Counted from the first letter of the stretch, positions 26,029 to 33,888 are shown. The stretch: 55,339 nucleotides of DNA from CAYMWF01 sp964394085 [NCBI: uncultured Gemmatimonadota bacterium] (GCA_964394085.1 CAYMWF010000035.1:1-55339); one strand, 5' to 3'. Notes: generated from the sequence alone by a model not told the origin. Translations and numbers: made by a program.

Positions 26029-26063
26029 TCAGAAGTAGCCGGTGAAAGTCGGGATCGGGCTGG
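26029..26063 (-). pseudogene. orphan copy of the 3' end of the outer-membrane protein gene
   Basis: 26031-26062 matches 26104-26135 at 28 of 32 positions. Read on the - strand it ends ...TFTGYF plus a TGA at 26031-26029, the same final strand and stop position as the real gene, which ends TFTGYF plus TAA. It looks like the remnant of a paralogous gene or of a partial tandem duplication. Nothing else of such a gene survives before the beta-helix stop at 26004. Confidence 0.55.
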
Positions 26064-26075
26064 AGAAAAATTGGA

Positions 26076-26101
26076 GAAAAATAGACCTGTCCCGTTTTTT
26101 C
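26076..26101. repeat. dispersed 25-base repeat, copy 2
   Basis: Same family as 22587-22611 (GAAAAATAGA followed by a GTC-containing middle and a T-run). It lies between the orphan 3' end and the intact outer-membrane protein gene, preceded by a partial duplicate of its own GGAGAAAAATT start (26063-26073). Confidence 0.5.
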
Positions 26102-27361
26102 TTAGAAGTAGCCGGTGAAGGTCAGGGTCAGGCTGTGGTGAAGGGCGCCGAATTCGCTCGTTTGCCTGTCCCCGAAGGTGAGCGAGCCGTCGAGCTTGAC
26201 CGTGATATCGTCCAGGAACAGGTATTCGACGGACGGCAGGAGCATGAAGGAGTCGTCGGTAAGGTTTCCGAGGACGAACCCGGAAAGGATGAACCTTTCG
26301 GCTGCTTCTCTTGAAGCGCCCGCCAGGGCGTAGTGGCGTCCGAACCCGGCCATGTCGCCGCCGAACAGCCTCAACAGATCCAGACCGCCGTATTCGCCGG
26401 AGCTCTTTTTCCCGAGCCCGTTGAGATAATACTCGGACAGCACGTATAACCCGCCTTCGAAAGTGTAGTCGAAACCTGCATCGAGCTGAAGGTAGGCCTC
26501 ATCCAGGTCGAAGTATCCTTTCCCGCTCCGTTTCGGGTTCGTGGCCGCGGCTTCCATCCAGACACCTACTTCCCCTATCTGGCCGGCCATGTCGAACCCG
26601 CCGATCAGTTTTTCGGGCAGTCCGAGAAGCTCGTCGTCGGCATCGAGTGTGCGCATGCCGCAGATCGACATGTCGAACCTCCCCGCGTTGCCTTTCAGGC
26701 GGAACCCGGCTCCCGTATGTTCGAGGTCCGTTCCCGGCGAGGCGACGAGGGTCAGGCCGCTCATGCCTCCCAGCGGGATCTCCGCCCTGACGGCGCTGAC
26801 GCCGGTTTTGGGCGCTTTCGGATCCGCGGGGTTCTTTTTATTCCAGATGTCGGTGGGATTGAACCCGTATCCCGTTCCCCAGGCTACGATCTGCCTGCCT
26901 GCGTAGAGATCGAAGGCGTCGAAATAGAGCTTCACCATGGCCCGGTCGAGGATCAGCCTTTCACTTGGATAAAACGATGAGTAGGGAAGGTGACGCATAT
27001 ACTTCTCGAGGGCCGGGGTTTCCAGGGCCAGCAGCTCCTGGAAGGTGGAATCCTGCAGGATTTCCTCGCCGACTGCCAGCTCCCAGATACTCGACTCGAA
27101 GAACGATCCGTCCCTGTACCCGGTCGTCAGGTCGAAGGGCTGCTTCGATGCGGACAGGATCACGGAGGTTTCAATGGCGCCGCGGTTTCCGAAGCTGCAG
27201 CTCCCCTCCAGCCTCAGGGTAGCGGTGTCGAGGAAAGAACCGTCGTCATCGGCAAGGAGGGTGGTGCCGTTCTCGATATACCCGCCGGCATCGAGGGCGA
27301 CGCCGCTGCCGGGGAAGGCTGCTGCCTGGAAAAAACAGAGAGTAACTATCAGCTTTTTCAT
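26102..27361 (-). CDS. outer-membrane beta-barrel protein (DUF1302-like in character)
   Basis: 419 aa, start with AAGGA 7 bases upstream. The signal peptide is residues 1-~22 (LIVTLCFFQAAAFPGSGVALD). The mature chain alternates amphipathic strands ending in an aromatic residue, and the last residue is Phe (LTLTFTGYF), the beta-barrel assembly signal. The region LYAGRQIVAWGTGYGFNPTDIWNKKNPADPK recalls the RQxVxWG...NPxD motif of DUF1302 barrels, which are typically encoded with DUF1329/LolA-like and MMPL proteins. That agrees with the neighbours here: LolA-like at 27449 and RND at 29363, all on the - strand. The likely role is the outer-membrane exit pore or receptor of that export route. The four-base stop region is duplicated just downstream (see 26029). 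Confidence 0.75.
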   Translation of the reverse strand: MKKLIVTLCFFQAAAFPGSGVALDAGGYIENGTTLLADDDGSFLDTATLRLEGSCSFGNRGAIETSVILSASKQPFDLTTGYRDGSFFESSIWELAVGEEILQDSTFQELLALETPALEKYMRHLPYSSFYPSERLILDRAMVKLYFDAFDLYAGRQIVAWGTGYGFNPTDIWNKKNPADPKAPKTGVSAVRAEIPLGGMSGLTLVASPGTDLEHTGAGFRLKGNAGRFDMSICGMRTLDADDELLGLPEKLIGGFDMAGQIGEVGVWMEAAATNPKRSGKGYFDLDEAYLQLDAGFDYTFEGGLYVLSEYYLNGLGKKSSGEYGGLDLLRLFGGDMAGFGRHYALAGASREAAERFILSGFVLGNLTDDSFMLLPSVEYLFLDDITVKLDGSLTFGDRQTSEFGALHHSLTLTFTGYF

Positions 27362-27448
27362 GATCGGTCCTTTTGAGCGCGGTTGCCCCTGAATCCGCCG
27401 GGATCGCCGGCTTCTTCCTCGGATTTAAGGCCACCCGGGGGAGGCGGT

Positions 27449-28186
27449 CTACCGTTTCAGGTTCCTTTCGGAGAAAAGCGACTCTTCGAGCTCGATGTCG
27501 TACTCGGCCGAATCGATTTTCATCACCGTGCGACTTCCTTTGAGGATGTTCTTCATCTCAATGCTCGATGCAGTGTAGTATTTGCCGGTTTTTTCGATGC
27601 CGGAGAGGGTCAGCTCCTTCCAGAATTCACCGTCTTCGTCGAAGAAGCGTCCGGCCCTGGCGACAAAGGTTTCGGAATCGACCAGAAAAACGATCCTGCT
27701 GTAAATCTCCTTGCCGGATCTAGCCGTCATATCGATCCTGTAGCACTCGGCGCCGTCGAGTTTTTCGGTTCCGGCGAGGCTGCAGTCGTATTTTTCCCGG
27801 TGATCCTTTGTCGAAAGATCCTCGTAGGAGAAATCGGAGCCGCTCACCGACTGGTTCTTCTGGTGGCTCGCGATCTTTCGCACCCGTCCGGTCCGCGCCG
27901 AATAGAACCAGATGTCGTCCCCTTCGTTGAGCATCAGGATCTTCATCCCCTTTATACGCGCGGGGAGCTTGTATTCCATGAGACTTTTTTCGTCGCCGTT
28001 GAAGGAATAACTCAGGAGCCTGGAGACGCTCTCGCGGCCGTCGGGGCTGTACACCGTCTGGGTGATCTCGCTCCGGGCCGTTTCGGGCGTGCTGACGGCT
28101 TCCATCTTATCGAGAATCTCGTCCACCGTCATGGCCCGGCACGGGATCGCCGCGACCAGCAAACAGAGCAGAAGTTTTAAGACCAT
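27449..28186 (-). CDS. LolA-like outer-membrane lipoprotein-sorting protein
   Basis: 245 aa, signal peptide VLKLLLCLLVAAIPCRA. Paralogue of 10053-10886, sharing SxLLSYSFNGDEKSL-type strands, KGMKILMLNEGDDIWFYSARTGRVRKIASH and GSDFSYEDLS. A half-barrel that would hold a lipid or acyl chain in the periplasm. It lies between the outer-membrane barrel and, 1.2 kb upstream, the RND exporter. The 87-base gap to the barrel gene suggests one transcript, with LolA translated first. Confidence 0.85.
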   Translation of the reverse strand: MVLKLLLCLLVAAIPCRAMTVDEILDKMEAVSTPETARSEITQTVYSPDGRESVSRLLSYSFNGDEKSLMEYKLPARIKGMKILMLNEGDDIWFYSARTGRVRKIASHQKNQSVSGSDFSYEDLSTKDHREKYDCSLAGTEKLDGAECYRIDMTARSGKEIYSRIVFLVDSETFVARAGRFFDEDGEFWKELTLSGIEKTGKYYTASSIEMKNILKGSRTVMKIDSAEYDIELEESLFSERNLKR

Positions 28187-28575
28187 TCCTGTTCCTCTTT
28201 CTCCCGGGTTCAGCCGCCGGCGGTCCGGAACCTCCGCGGCGGTCCGTCGCGTGCGGCCCTTCGACTCGAGCCGGCCGGGAATCGTTTGCGGCGTTCAAGG
28301 GCCGGTTCTGATCCGGAACCGGCATGAAGACCGACCAATCATACATTGATCCAGCGGTATTTATCACTCGATTTCTTCAGTGAAATAATCGGGGAGGTGG
28401 TGATTCCAAGACAGTCAATAAGGATATCACCAACAACCAGGTATTTAATTCCAAAGCCCAACATCTTCTAGTAGGTTTGGTTTATGAAAGGTCGGATTTC
28501 GGAACCGTGAGTCATTCTGACATCCCGTTAATCTGATGAGAAGATTAATAATTGGTTGAAAAAACGGGCCATTTA

Positions 28576-28725
28576 TTCTCCGTGTGAAGAACCCCTTAAT
28601 CTAATTTCTTCGTGTGAAGAATTCTGGATTCGAATCGGCCGATAATTCCCAATTGTTGAAAGACCGGCCCGCCTGTTCTTTCTTCGCGTGAAGAATTTTT
28701 CGATCTATTTTCTTTACGTGAAGAA
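28576..28725. repeat. two copies of a paired 16-bp palindrome
   Basis: Four palindromes of consensus TTCTTCRCGTGAAGAA start at 28576, 28606, 28680 and 28710. They come in two pairs, each with exactly 30 bases between starts. The pairs (28576-28621 and 28680-28725) are themselves similar along their 46 bases, including the intervening TAGAT-like spacer on the - strand. The same palindrome core occurs at 22633-22648 inside the 63-bp tandem repeat. Confidence 0.75.
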
Positions 28726-28844
28726 TTCCTAATTGAAACAGGTATTTTCTGCAGGCAAGTTTTGTGATTGCAGCTCCCGGCAGTCGCAACAACCGTCCAG
28801 GTTCCCGCGGTTTGCGGACCGGGACGTTTACAGTGGCGGAAGTG

Positions 28845-29063
28845 TTATCGTTTCCGGTTGCGGGGGTAACGGTGGATCGAGGCATTCGTCCAGAAGGGGA
28901 TGAAAAAGTCGGTGCATGACTCGTAAGCGCCGATGTCGGGAAGCTCAAAGCAGTACGGGTCGTCTTCGAGCTTGATGACGCCTGCGTCGATGCAGGGAGA
29001 GCCGGTTTGGAGCCGGTACCGCCCGTCCTGGTCAGGTTGAAATTGTCGATTATTTATGAGTAA
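28845..29063 (-). pseudogene. remnant of a beta-helix protein gene (C-terminal part)
   Basis: An open stretch of 73 codons lies between an in-frame TGA (29064-29066) and a TAA (28845-28847) and has no ATG. It reads DQDGRYRLQTGSPCIDAG, then ELPDIGAYE, which is the closing motif of secreted parallel beta-helix proteins; compare SPCIDAGDPNS and DMGAFC in the intact protein encoded at 22870. Upstream the frame is lost at once and a dispersed repeat begins 11 bases further on. It is therefore a truncated gene of the same family. Confidence 0.65.
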
Positions 29064-29073
29064 TCAGCCTGTT

Positions 29074-29125
29074 GGTTTACATAATAATTCTCCACATGGA
29101 GAAACACGTGGGGAAACACTTGGGG
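29074..29125. repeat. diverged relative of the 63-bp repeat plus a 12-bp tandem array
   Basis: 29074-29104 matches the complement of the 22.6-kb repeat unit (GGTTTACATAATA followed by TTCTNCACNTGG) with about four mismatches in 31. It contains the palindrome TTCTCCACATGGAGAA (29088-29103). It merges into three 12-bp repeats, CACATGGAGAAA, CACGTGGGGAAA and CACTTGGGGAAG. Confidence 0.7.
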
Positions 29126-29362
29126 AAGCAGGCCGGTTCTGCGAACGGATGTTCCAGGAACCGGATTTTCGATGAATTTTTCCGCCTGAGGAATTCCAGT
29201 CGACCATACCCGTGCTGCGGCAGCTATATACTTCATCCATCTTCCACCTCCCGCTTCCGTCACCGGGGAGCAGGGGAAGGAGCGCCTTTCCGCCGGGCGG
29301 GGAGGCGCTCACTCTTCAATCCTTGAATCAGGGAAAGAGAGCCGGAGCTTTTTTGATGAGCT

Positions 29363-32300
29363 TCAGGATACCCGGGAGTCTTTTTTCGCGGGCACGATCC
29401 TCTCTATAACGGTGATCAGGGCGGGGAGGACGAAGGCCGAGCTCATGAAGCAGGAGCCGACCCCGAGAACGAGGACCTGTCCCATCCCCGCGATGCCCCT
29501 GTGGGAGGCGAGCCCCATGGAGCCGAAACCGATCATGGTGGTGAGAGACGTGAGAAGTATCGCCCTTCCCGTGAACTTGAGAACCACCGGCGTCGACGCC
29601 CTCCCCTCGATCCTGTAGCGGTGCAGAACGTGCACGCCGTCGTCGATGCCGATGCCTATGATCAGGGGCAGGGCCATGAAGTTGGAGATGTTGAACTTGA
29701 TGTCGAAGAGCGCCATCAACCCGACCATCCAGATCGCTCCGACGGCCAGGGGGATTGCGGCGAACAGGGTGTGGACGAGCGACCTGAAGTCGGCCATCAG
29801 CAGCAGGAAAATCGCGCAGGCGCCGAACAATATGGCTGTGCGGCCCTTGTCTTTCATCAGGTCGATGAAGAGCAGCATGATGGCGGGCATTCCGGTGATT
29901 CTTTCGGATATTTTGGTGGTGAGGTCGTTGAATCGCCTGAGGGTCAGCTCCTCCCAGATATTGGCATTGGGATAAACCGTTACCAGCAGTTCCCCGCTCT
30001 TCGGGCTGACATACCTTTTCGATATCTCTTCGGGGAGGTTTTCGAGGGTTATCTCTTCGGTGGAGGTCATCCTGAGAAGCTTCTCCCTGAGTAAACGCGC
30101 CGAAACCCGCTGGTACGAGCCGAGGACGGCCGGGGCGGCTTCGAGGTCGGCGATTTTCCGAGAGAGGGCCAGGATGTAGCTGTCTTCGTCGCTCTCGCCC
30201 ACTATCTGGTCGCATTTTCTTAAAATCTTGTTGTTTTCGCCGCTGCCCGTTATCGACAGCTCGCCGATTTCCACGATATTCTGGTGGAGCCTCGTCAGCT
30301 CCCCGCGAAGCTGTTCGACATCCTGCCGCTCCATCGAAACAGGGATCGCTTTCTTCTCGAGCCGTTCGCGGAACAGGGTGATCAGCCCGGCATTCTCTTT
30401 TTGTCTGCCGGCGTCGGGAAGAAACTCGGTGATGCCGTCCACGCGCCCGATGATTCCCGTCTTGTTCCCGAGCTTTTTCAGTTTGTCGATCTTGTCTCTG
30501 CAGTCGTCCAGGTCAGCGGTTTTCAGCATGGCGTAGTCGGGTGCGATTTCGAAACGCTCCAGAATCTTATCCTGGGTGATCCCGGCCGGTATCCCTTCCG
30601 GTTCGAGCTCCATCATGTCGTATTCGAAACCGATGTTCCTTCCGCCGCGAATCGACAGGAACACAAGCACGGCGCTGATCGCGAGCACGACAAGTGCTAC
30701 GGGCATCCTGCCCAGCAGTCTGCCGGCCGCCGCAAGGAACCGGAATTGAAGGAACTCGGAAACCGGTTCGAACCGGAGGTGGCCGAAAAGCCGTCCGACC
30801 GGTTTTCGCGCGGCCCCGGACAGATTCACGAGGGGACCGAGTCCGATTTTCCGAAGTATATTACCCGTAACGGAGTAGCCCTTGTTATCCCATACGATCA
30901 GGGCGGGAAGAAGTATCATCATCGCCAGCAGAGTGACCACTATCCCGGTGCCGACCGCGATCCCCATTTCCGAGAAAGCCGCGAACCCGGTCAGAAAGAG
31001 AGAGAAGAAAACGATGGCTGAGGTCATTCCGCCGGTGATGACCCCGCTTCCTACCCGCTGGTACATGTAAAGGACCGATTCCTCGACGGAGAGCCCGTTC
31101 TCGCGCCCGTCCTTGAATCCTGAAATAAAATGTATGCCGAAATCGATGCCGAGGCCGATGAGAACGATTCCGAAGACTGCCGACATCATGTTCAGGTAGT
31201 GCAGGATGATGGCGAGAACCCCGGCCACCCAGACAATGGCCGTTACGAGAACGAGAACCGAAAGAAAGGGGTTTTTCCAGGAGCGGAACGAACCGATCAG
31301 GAGGAACAGTATCAGGAAAAGCGCCGCCACGCTCGGCCAGCCGAAATCTTTTTTCAGGGCGTTGTTCTCGTCGATCTGGAGGACCAGCGCTCCTGAGCGC
31401 CCGATGTCCAGGTCGGGCCAGGATTGCGCGATTGTTTCGAGGGAATCGACCACCTGGTAACCGAGATTCATCGCGTCGTCGTATTCGTTGAAGCTGACGG
31501 TCGGCTGGAGCATGAGCAGGAGCAGCGTGTTGTCCGAGGAGATGAAATACTCGGGACCGGTGACGAATTCGCCGATGGCTTGTTCGATGCCGAGAGAATC
31601 ACCGGTGTCTATGAATTCATCGATGCTTTCGAGGTAGTTGACCAGGCTCTCGAGACCCATGACCGCCTCGGTTTCCCCGTCGAGGGTCGCCAGGTTCTCC
31701 GAATCGTCGATGAATTCTTTTTCGAAGTTGTCGTTTATGTTCGCGATCAGGGTCTTCAGTTCCAGGGAAGAATACATGTCGAGAAGGTTCTCGAGGTCTT
31801 TCGGTTTCTGGATGATGAGGCCGTGTTCCGCGAAAAAGTCGTTGTCGATTCTGTAATCTATGCGGCGGACAAGGTCGAGAGTGTCGTATACCACCCCGGC
31901 TACCGGATGTTCTCCTCCGAGCAGGGCGAATTTCTGCCCGAGGCTGAGCCGGTTGTTTTCGGAAGGTTTGATCCGCCGCAGGTTTTTCAGCTTCGCGGCG
32001 ATCTCCTCCGCGCATGCCTTCATCGCCTCCACGTCGCGCTCTTCGCTGTCGATGGCGATCATGATCGTCGAGGCCGATGCGAAGTCCTCTATGATCTCCT
32101 CGAACTCCTCGACCTGCGGTATACCCTGAGGCATCATGTCCGAGATCGACGTTTTCATGGCGAGTCTGCCCGAAGAGACAACCAGAACGGCGGTCAACAG
32201 GGCGCAAACAGCCAGGACGGTTCCGTTATGCTTCGTTACCAGAACGGCAAGCCGCCTGTAAAACCTGTTTCTCAGACTTTCCTGTTTCACGGGTTCCTTC

Positions 32301-32386
32301 CGAAAAAACGGATTTTCCTCCGGTGGCGAGTTCATTCTTCGAGTCGCGATTCGCGGTACTGTATCCGGATGGGATGTCCGGAGCAC
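29363..32386 (-). CDS. MMPL/RND-superfamily exporter (lipid-type), paralogue of 16948-19767
   Basis: 1007 aa as the longest frame; a start at residue 18 (ATG at 32335) gives a more usual N-terminus before helix 1 (VLAVCALLTAVLVVSSG). Two halves: helix 1, periplasmic loop (~95-355), five helices with GIVLIGLGIDFGIHFISGFKDG; then helix 7 (~555-575), a second loop (~580-810) and five helices with IIGIGIDDGVHVLHRYRIEG. Shares with its paralogue the segments MMELEPEG, PDYAMLKTADLDD and the long Glu-rich second loop. It is an inner-membrane proton-driven exporter of hydrophobic cargo, most likely working with the LolA-like and beta-barrel proteins encoded downstream on the same strand, though 1.2 kb of repeat-rich DNA now separates them. 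Confidence 0.88.
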   Translation of the reverse strand: MLRTSHPDTVPRIATRRMNSPPEENPFFRKEPVKQESLRNRFYRRLAVLVTKHNGTVLAVCALLTAVLVVSSGRLAMKTSISDMMPQGIPQVEEFEEIIEDFASASTIMIAIDSEERDVEAMKACAEEIAAKLKNLRRIKPSENNRLSLGQKFALLGGEHPVAGVVYDTLDLVRRIDYRIDNDFFAEHGLIIQKPKDLENLLDMYSSLELKTLIANINDNFEKEFIDDSENLATLDGETEAVMGLESLVNYLESIDEFIDTGDSLGIEQAIGEFVTGPEYFISSDNTLLLLMLQPTVSFNEYDDAMNLGYQVVDSLETIAQSWPDLDIGRSGALVLQIDENNALKKDFGWPSVAALFLILFLLIGSFRSWKNPFLSVLVLVTAIVWVAGVLAIILHYLNMMSAVFGIVLIGLGIDFGIHFISGFKDGRENGLSVEESVLYMYQRVGSGVITGGMTSAIVFFSLFLTGFAAFSEMGIAVGTGIVVTLLAMMILLPALIVWDNKGYSVTGNILRKIGLGPLVNLSGAARKPVGRLFGHLRFEPVSEFLQFRFLAAAGRLLGRMPVALVVLAISAVLVFLSIRGGRNIGFEYDMMELEPEGIPAGITQDKILERFEIAPDYAMLKTADLDDCRDKIDKLKKLGNKTGIIGRVDGITEFLPDAGRQKENAGLITLFRERLEKKAIPVSMERQDVEQLRGELTRLHQNIVEIGELSITGSGENNKILRKCDQIVGESDEDSYILALSRKIADLEAAPAVLGSYQRVSARLLREKLLRMTSTEEITLENLPEEISKRYVSPKSGELLVTVYPNANIWEELTLRRFNDLTTKISERITGMPAIMLLFIDLMKDKGRTAILFGACAIFLLLMADFRSLVHTLFAAIPLAVGAIWMVGLMALFDIKFNISNFMALPLIIGIGIDDGVHVLHRYRIEGRASTPVVLKFTGRAILLTSLTTMIGFGSMGLASHRGIAGMGQVLVLGVGSCFMSSAFVLPALITVIERIVPAKKDSRVS

Positions 32387-32426
32387 GGGCGAAAGTCAGG
32401 ACATCATACATTAATTTCAGAATAAA

Positions 32427-32455
32427 AAAAACCGCGGCTGAACAGCCGCGGTTTG
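32427..32455 (-). terminator. terminator hairpin of the small secreted protein gene 32493
   Basis: ACCGCGGCTG (32431-32440) and CAGCCGCGGT (32443-32452) flank AA, with A-run and T-run on either side, so it can act on both strands. It is almost identical to the hairpin at 33743-33768. Confidence 0.85.
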
Positions 32456-32492
32456 TCGTACTAAACTATTTTAAATCGTTATGTCGGAATTC

Positions 32493-32969
32493 CTAGTTTC
32501 TGGTCGCGTCCCAGGTTCCCGGCGAACCTGAATAGCTCAGCATCTCGCCGTCCATATAGTTTCCGCCTGTATCCATGACTCCCCAGTAGTGGGTTCCGCT
32601 GTCATAGAACCATTCCACATCGCAGTCGTCCTGGATCCATGTGCCCCAGTATCCGCCGCCGGAATAGAAGGTGCCGTCTGAATAGAAGGTAATGGAAGTG
32701 GTGCCGTCGCCCCAATAGTAATTGAGGGTCCACTCACCAACCACCGAAGGGCAGGATCCGGTTTCTTCGCCGTAATCGGTGAAGTCGAAATGGGTTTCGT
32801 CCCAGATGAAGTCACACCAATAGGTGCTTCCCATTGCTGCGATACCGTTCATCGTGAATGTGGTGGGGCCTGTGATGGTCACAGTGGAGTTGGAGATGTC
32901 GATCGGTACTGCGTAAGCGGCAACGCCGACGAGGAGTGTAAGAGTCATCGCGAGTAGTAGCTTTTTCAT
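32493..32969 (-). CDS. small secreted protein, paralogue family member 1
   Basis: 158 aa, with AGGAG 8 bases before the ATG. The signal peptide is MKKLLLAMTLTLLVGVAAYA. The N-part is PIDISNSTVTITGPTTFTMNGIAA. The C-terminal ~80-residue domain begins VVGEWTLNYYWGDG and continues with FYSDGTFYSGGGYWGTW, DVEWFYDSGTHYWGVM and SGSPGTWDATRN, a lipocalin-like or small beta-sandwich pattern of Trp/Tyr-rich strands. Two homologues follow upstream (33028 and 33889). Function unknown; it is exported and probably stable outside the cell. The gene is 58 bases downstream of the second paralogue, with a small GCGGA/TCCGC hairpin between them, so both probably share its promoter. Confidence 0.75.
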   Translation of the reverse strand: MKKLLLAMTLTLLVGVAAYAVPIDISNSTVTITGPTTFTMNGIAAMGSTYWCDFIWDETHFDFTDYGEETGSCPSVVGEWTLNYYWGDGTTSITFYSDGTFYSGGGYWGTWIQDDCDVEWFYDSGTHYWGVMDTGGNYMDGEMLSYSGSPGTWDATRN

Positions 32970-33027
32970 CTTGGTTTCTCCTAAGCGGAAAAAATCCGCG
33001 GTTTATTAATTTGAAACTAAACGATGA

Positions 33028-33546
33028 CTATTCGGCGATCAACATGCCGCATTCATCGATTCTCGGGCCGGCGGCGGCAATCCTGAATGCATCCCAGGTG
33101 CCGGTGCTGCCGTAGGCGCTGAGCATTTCGCCTTCCATGTAGTCGGCGGCTTCATTGATGGTGCCCCAGTAATGGGTTCCGCTTTCGAAGAACCATTCTA
33201 CGTCGTAGCCATCCTGGTACCAGGTGATCGCGTAGCCTTCATCGATCCAGCCGGTGCCGTCCTCGTAAAGGTACATGGTGCAGGTGCCGTTCCAGTAGTA
33301 GTTGAGCGTCCATGTTCCGGCCGCTGAACCGGCTCCGGTTTCTTCGCCGTAGTCGACTACGTCGAACCGGGTTTCATTCCATACGAAGTCACACCAATAA
33401 GAACCTCCGAAGGCTGCAATATGGTTCATGGTGAACGTGGTGGGACCTGTGATGGTCACAGTAGCGTTGGAGATGTCGATCGGTACAGCGTAAGCGGCAA
33501 CGCCGACGAGGAGTGAAAGAGTCATCGCGAGTAGAAGCTTTTTCAT
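33028..33546 (-). CDS. small secreted protein, paralogue family member 2
   Basis: 172 aa from the ATG at 33546, which has AGGAGG 7 bases upstream; the longer frame to 33591 is rejected. The signal peptide and N-domain are nearly the same as in member 1 (MKKLLLAMTLSLLVGVAAYAV..., ISNATVTITGPTTFTM). The C-domain is more diverged (GTWTLNYYWNGTC, YEDGTGWIDEGYAITW, DVEWFFESGTHYWG). A unique tail, AAAGPRIDECGMLIAE, follows the shared end. It has its own strong promoter (33601-33629). Confidence 0.75.
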   Translation of the reverse strand: MKKLLLAMTLSLLVGVAAYAVPIDISNATVTITGPTTFTMNHIAAFGGSYWCDFVWNETRFDVVDYGEETGAGSAAGTWTLNYYWNGTCTMYLYEDGTGWIDEGYAITWYQDGYDVEWFFESGTHYWGTINEAADYMEGEMLSAYGSTGTWDAFRIAAAGPRIDECGMLIAE

Positions 33547-33600
33547 CTTGCTTCCTCCTAAGGGTGGTTGAGAAAAACTTTCTGTGAACATGACTTAATA

Positions 33601-33629
33601 TTTATAGCATTTAACGAATGATTTGTCAA
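33601..33629 (-). promoter_or_regulatory. sigma70-type promoter of the gene at 33028
   Basis: On the - strand a perfect TTGACA (33629-33624), a 17-base spacer, and TATAAA (33606-33601). Transcription would start near 33594, about 48 bases before the ATG. Surroundings are AT-rich. Confidence 0.8.
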
Positions 33630-33664
33630 CCAATAGTTGAAATATTTCAGATAAAAGTAATAAG

Positions 33665-33686
33665 TGTGCTAACTATGTGCTAACTA
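33665..33686. repeat. 11-bp tandem direct repeat upstream of promoter
   Basis: TGTGCTAACTA occurs twice without a gap and is followed by another ACTA. It lies upstream of the -35 box of the 33028 gene, the usual place for an activator, but no known regulator motif is recognised. Confidence 0.5.
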
Positions 33687-33742
33687 ACTACTTTCGGAGT
33701 TCAAGCTTTCGATTTATTACTGGTACCAATTCGGAAAAAGAG

Positions 33743-33768
33743 AACCGCGGCTGTTCAGCCGCGGTTTT
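33743..33768 (-). terminator. terminator hairpin of the gene at 33889
   Basis: AACCGCGGCTG (33743-33753), loop TT, CAGCCGCGGTT (33756-33766) with A- and T-rich flanks. Nearly the same as the hairpin at 32427-32455, though the genes they serve are 1.3 kb apart. Confidence 0.85.
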
Positions 33769-33888
33769 GGGTACCCTAGCGGCTGAATCGTTAATTGGAT
33801 ACGACACTGATTGAATTGTTATCGGGTACCATCTGGTTATTCGGTTACGGGAGCCACGACTTCGTCGAACTTTTTCATGCCGGAGTTC

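Larger units (their letters stand above)
28187..29362. other. 1.18-kb region without an intact gene
   Basis: Separates the LolA-like gene from the RND exporter gene (both - strand). It contains, in order, ~390 bases of unremarkable AT-richer sequence, two composite palindromic repeats (28576-28725), a beta-helix gene remnant (28845-29063, - strand), a diverged copy of the 22.6-kb repeat with a 12-bp tandem array (29074-29125), and a leader-like stretch. Its composition is more AT-rich and less codon-like than its neighbours, so it looks like a decay or insertion region. Confidence 0.6.
33547..33888. other. 342-base gap holding promoter and terminator
   Basis: Contains the promoter of the gene at 33028, an 11-bp direct repeat (TGTGCTAACTA at 33665-33675 and 33676-33686) about 35 bases upstream of the -35 box, and the terminator of the gene at 33889. 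The 11-mer repeat could be a regulator site. No gene. Confidence 0.6.
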
